The notes beneath the pieces were generated by a model. That model ran no database searches, was not told the DNA's origin, and worked only from the letters and a program-made list of their open reading frames with translations. The position numbers and the translations under genes were made by a program. Below are positions 61,878-64,000 of a stretch of 64,000 bases of DNA, in pieces. Positions within the stretch are counted from its first letter, which is position 1; the number at the start of each line of letters is the position of its first letter. The DNA comes from Polaromonas sp. JS666 (lineage in GTDB: Bacteria; Pseudomonadota; Gammaproteobacteria; Burkholderiales; Burkholderiaceae_C). The stretch spans positions 128,496 through 192,495 of the forward strand of contig NZ_FNHX01000002.1 in NCBI RefSeq assembly GCF_900103405.1. Reading direction: 5' to 3'.

Positions 61878-63041
61878 TTACTTGCCTTTTTTGAAGGCGG
61901 TGAACACATTGCTCATGGATTCACGGGCTTCGTTGCTGAAGCTTGCGGGTGACACCATTTTCTTCAGGTTGTCGGCATCGGGGAACACCGCCTTGTCCTT
62001 GGCAATTTCGGGCTTGACGTTGGCCAGGCTGGCCTTGTTCGCGGTGGCGTAGCCCAGCTCGTTGGTCAGGGAGGCGGACACTTCAGGGCGCAGCGAGTAG
62101 TTGATGAAGGCCAGCGCATTGTTGGGGTGCTTGGCATCCTTGGGGATGGCCAGGGTGTCAAAGAAGATCAGGCCGCCGGTGCTGGGCAGCAGGGCCTCGA
62201 CTTCGTTGCCGCTCTTGTTTTCCAGCGCGCGGCCGCGGGCGATGTTGATGTCGCCGGCCCAGGCCAGGGCCACGCAGGCCTTGCCGCCGGCCAGGTCGTC
62301 AATCATGGTGCTGGAGAACATGCGGATGTGCGGGCGCACCTTGGCCAGCATCTCGGCCGCCGCCTTGTGGTCGGCCGGGTCGTTGGAGTAAGCGTTCTTG
62401 CCCAGGTAGTGCATGGCCGGCGGCAGCACTTCGGTGGGCGAGTCGAGGTAGGCGATGCCGCAGGCCTTGAGCTTGGCGGTGTAGACCGGGTTGAACACCA
62501 GGTCCCAGGCGTTTTCCGGCATAGGGGTGGAACCCAGGGCCTTGGTGACCTTGGCCTTGTTGATGCCGACCGTGGTGAAGCTCCAGGCCCAGGGCACGAG
62601 GTAGGCATTGCCCGGGTCAATGGTGCCCAGTTTTTCCATGATGGCCGGATCCAGGTTGCCATAGTTGGCAATTTTGGTTTTGTCGAGCTTGGCGAGCAGG
62701 CCGCCGTCGATCTGCGGCTTGGCGAACACGGCGCCCGGCACGACGATGTCGTAACCGGTGTTGCCGGCGACCAGCTTGGCATGCAGGGCTTCGTTGTTCT
62801 CGAAGGTCTGGTAGTTGACCTTGATGCCGGTTTCCTTCTCGAAGTTGGCCACCATGTCCTTGGCGACGTAGTCAGGCCAGTTGTAGACATTGAGTACCTT
62901 TTCCTCGGCGGCCACGGGGGCCGGTGCGCTCGCGGCGGCGGCCGGGGCGGCAGCAGCAGGCGCTTCGTCTTTTTTACCGCAGGCGGTCAGTGCCGCCACC
63001 AGCATGGCCGAAAACGCCCAATACCCAAGATGCTTTTTCAT
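61878..63041 (-). CDS. potF: Polyamine ABC transporter substrate-binding lipoprotein (PotF/PotD-like)
   Basis: A 387-residue secreted receptor. The signal peptide ends in AALTAC (lipobox Cys), followed by an Ala/Pro linker and VLNVYNWPDYVAKDMVANFEKETG, the PotF/PotD opening. The WPDY motif and DIVVPG shape the polyamine pocket. The ATG at 63041 has GAGGAC upstream. It heads the operon. Confidence 0.94.
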   Translation of the reverse strand: MKKHLGYWAFSAMLVAALTACGKKDEAPAAAAPAAAASAPAPVAAEEKVLNVYNWPDYVAKDMVANFEKETGIKVNYQTFENNEALHAKLVAGNTGYDIVVPGAVFAKPQIDGGLLAKLDKTKIANYGNLDPAIMEKLGTIDPGNAYLVPWAWSFTTVGINKAKVTKALGSTPMPENAWDLVFNPVYTAKLKACGIAYLDSPTEVLPPAMHYLGKNAYSNDPADHKAAAEMLAKVRPHIRMFSSTMIDDLAGGKACVALAWAGDINIARGRALENKSGNEVEALLPSTGGLIFFDTLAIPKDAKHPNNALAFINYSLRPEVSASLTNELGYATANKASLANVKPEIAKDKAVFPDADNLKKMVSPASFSNEARESMSNVFTAFKKGK

Positions 63042-63296
63042 AATGTCCTCAACTCCTCTTATAAAAACTTGGAAGTAAAAACCAGGAAACACTAGCAAAA
63101 ATCAGACCGGAGCAATTGTATAAGAGGGTCGAAGGCACGGGAACCTTTCTTCCTATGCGGCCTTTGCATCAGGGCTTGCCGTGGGCCGCCCGGCAAATCT
63201 GCCTACAGCAGGACGGGCCGAAGGCGCTAGGCGCCTTTCCCCCTCCCCGCGTACGCTTTTGGGGCAAGCTTTCACTTCCCTTCCGAAAGACACCCC
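63042..63296. other. Divergent intergenic region, potF-fadE
   Basis: A 255-bp gap between divergent starts. No gene or convincing operator was recognised; it presumably holds both promoters. Confidence 0.35.
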
Positions 63297-64000
63297 ATGG
63301 GATTTTCCCGCTGGCTGGGCCGGGCCGCCATGAAACCCTTTGCCCGGGCATTGCCTGTGATGGGCGACACAGAGCGCGCCGCGCTCGAGGCGGGCACTGT
63401 CGGCTTTGAAGGCCGGCTGTTCTCCGGCCGGCCCGATTTCGGCGCCCTGCTGGCCGCCGGGCCCAATGTGCTCAGCGCCGCGGAACAGGCCTTTCTGGAC
63501 AAGGAAGTCACCGCGCTATGCGCCATGCTGGACGACTTCGCCATCGACCAGGCCGGGGACCTCCCCGCCGAGGTCTGGGCCTATCTGCGCGAGCACCGCT
63601 TCTTCGGCATGATCATTCCCGAGGCGCATGGCGGGTTGGGCTTCAGCCACTATGCCCATGCCGCCGTAGTCACGCGCATCGCCACGCTGAACATTTCCGC
63701 GGCCGTGACCGTCATGGTGCCCAACTCCCTGGGCCCGGCCGAACTGCTGCTGCGCTACGGCACGGATGCCCAGAAGCAGCACTACCTGCCGCGCCTGGCC
63801 GACGGGCGCGACCTGCCCTGCTTCGGGCTGACCTCGCCCTATGCGGGCTCCGACGCGGCTTCCATCCCCGACCGCGGCCTGCTGGTGGAGCGGGAGTTTG
63901 AAGGCCGGGTGGTACGCGGCTTCAGCCTGAACTTCTCCAAGCGCTACATCACCCTGGCACCGGTGGCCACCGTCGTGGGCCTGGCCTTTAACGCCATCGA
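63297..64000 (+). CDS. fadE: Acyl-CoA dehydrogenase, FadE-like (N-terminal part, cut by window edge)
   Basis: Open for 234 codons to the edge. MGFSRWLGRAAMKPFARALP leads into VLSAAEQAFLDKEVTALCAML, FFGMIIPEAHGGLGFSHYAHA, and CFGLTSPYAGSDAASIPDRG, which has the LTxPxAGSDA flavin/substrate motif. The order fits FadE-type long-chain dehydrogenases (about 800 residues) that start beta-oxidation. The DUF1974 C-terminus lies outside. Confidence 0.88.
   Translation, partial: MGFSRWLGRAAMKPFARALPVMGDTERAALEAGTVGFEGRLFSGRPDFGALLAAGPNVLSAAEQAFLDKEVTALCAMLDDFAIDQAGDLPAEVWAYLREHRFFGMIIPEAHGGLGFSHYAHAAVVTRIATLNISAAVTVMVPNSLGPAELLLRYGTDAQKQHYLPRLADGRDLPCFGLTSPYAGSDAASIPDRGLLVEREFEGRVVRGFSLNFSKRYITLAPVATVVGLAFNAI

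Noticed and set aside
1-64000. CRISPR array, prophage or genomic island
   Set aside because: No spaced direct repeats, integrase, phage structural genes or composition break was seen.

Overview
The window is chromosomal DNA of a high-GC betaproteobacterium, most likely Comamonadaceae and Polaromonas/Variovorax-like. The inference rests on a phaC-phaA-phaB polyhydroxybutyrate operon, the order thrS-infC-rpmI-rplT-pheS-pheT-ihfA-merR-tRNA-Pro, Bug-type periplasmic binding proteins, a gentisate cluster, and the codon and GC character. No rRNA, phage, CRISPR or intact insertion sequence was seen. Coding density is high, and many long open frames antisense to real genes are GC-driven shadows.

Layout. 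Positions 1-1.9 kb hold a cut-off methylmalonyl-CoA mutase divergent from a GntR/FCD regulator. Positions 1.9-6.7 kb hold the stress operon prkA-yeaH-spoVR. Positions 7.1-15.9 kb hold a DMT exporter with dusA, an M14 peptidase lipoprotein, an unrecognised 131-aa protein, a cupin, a glutathione transferase, a DsbA-like isomerase, and a MocR regulator divergent from a DJ-1/PfpI protein. Positions 15.9-18.1 kb hold a Kef-type antiporter with a 267-bp MITE-like nested palindrome just upstream. Positions 18.1-22.0 kb hold phaCAB. Positions 22-29.3 kb hold yfiH, a zeta-class GST (maleylpyruvate/maleylacetoacetate isomerase-like), an MDR oxidoreductase, a LysR/MFS pair and a secreted SGNH hydrolase.

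Positions 29.3-44.1 kb form a catabolic block. A GntR regulator is divergent from an apparent operon of a Rieske oxygenase, a glutamine-synthetase-like ligase, a [2Fe-2S] ferredoxin and an ABM-domain protein. A MarR regulator is divergent from a 3-hydroxybenzoate 6-hydroxylase-like flavoprotein, a Bug protein, an FAD oxidoreductase, gentisate 1,2-dioxygenase and fumarylpyruvate hydrolase. A complete TRAP transporter and a periplasmic metallo-beta-lactamase-fold protein follow. The first operon looks like a gamma-glutamylation/oxygenation route for an aromatic amine or similar substrate. The second is a gentisate route to fumarate and pyruvate.

Positions 44.1-57 kb are largely housekeeping: NUDIX, rdgC, an Asp/Glu-type racemase, tRNA-Pro(GGG), merR-ihfA-pheT-pheS-rplT-rpmI-infC-thrS and isocitrate lyase. 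Three things here are easily missed. infC starts at an ATC codon. A 17-residue threonine-rich leader peptide and terminator precede thrS. A 59-residue two-CxxC zinc-ribbon gene lies upstream of that leader. Positions 57.3-64 kb hold a gamma-glutamylcyclotransferase-like gene, an EamA exporter, a complete putrescine/spermidine ABC transporter and the start of a FadE-type acyl-CoA dehydrogenase.

Most catabolic and divergent gene pairs carry perfect or near-perfect palindromes between them. These are listed as candidate operators.
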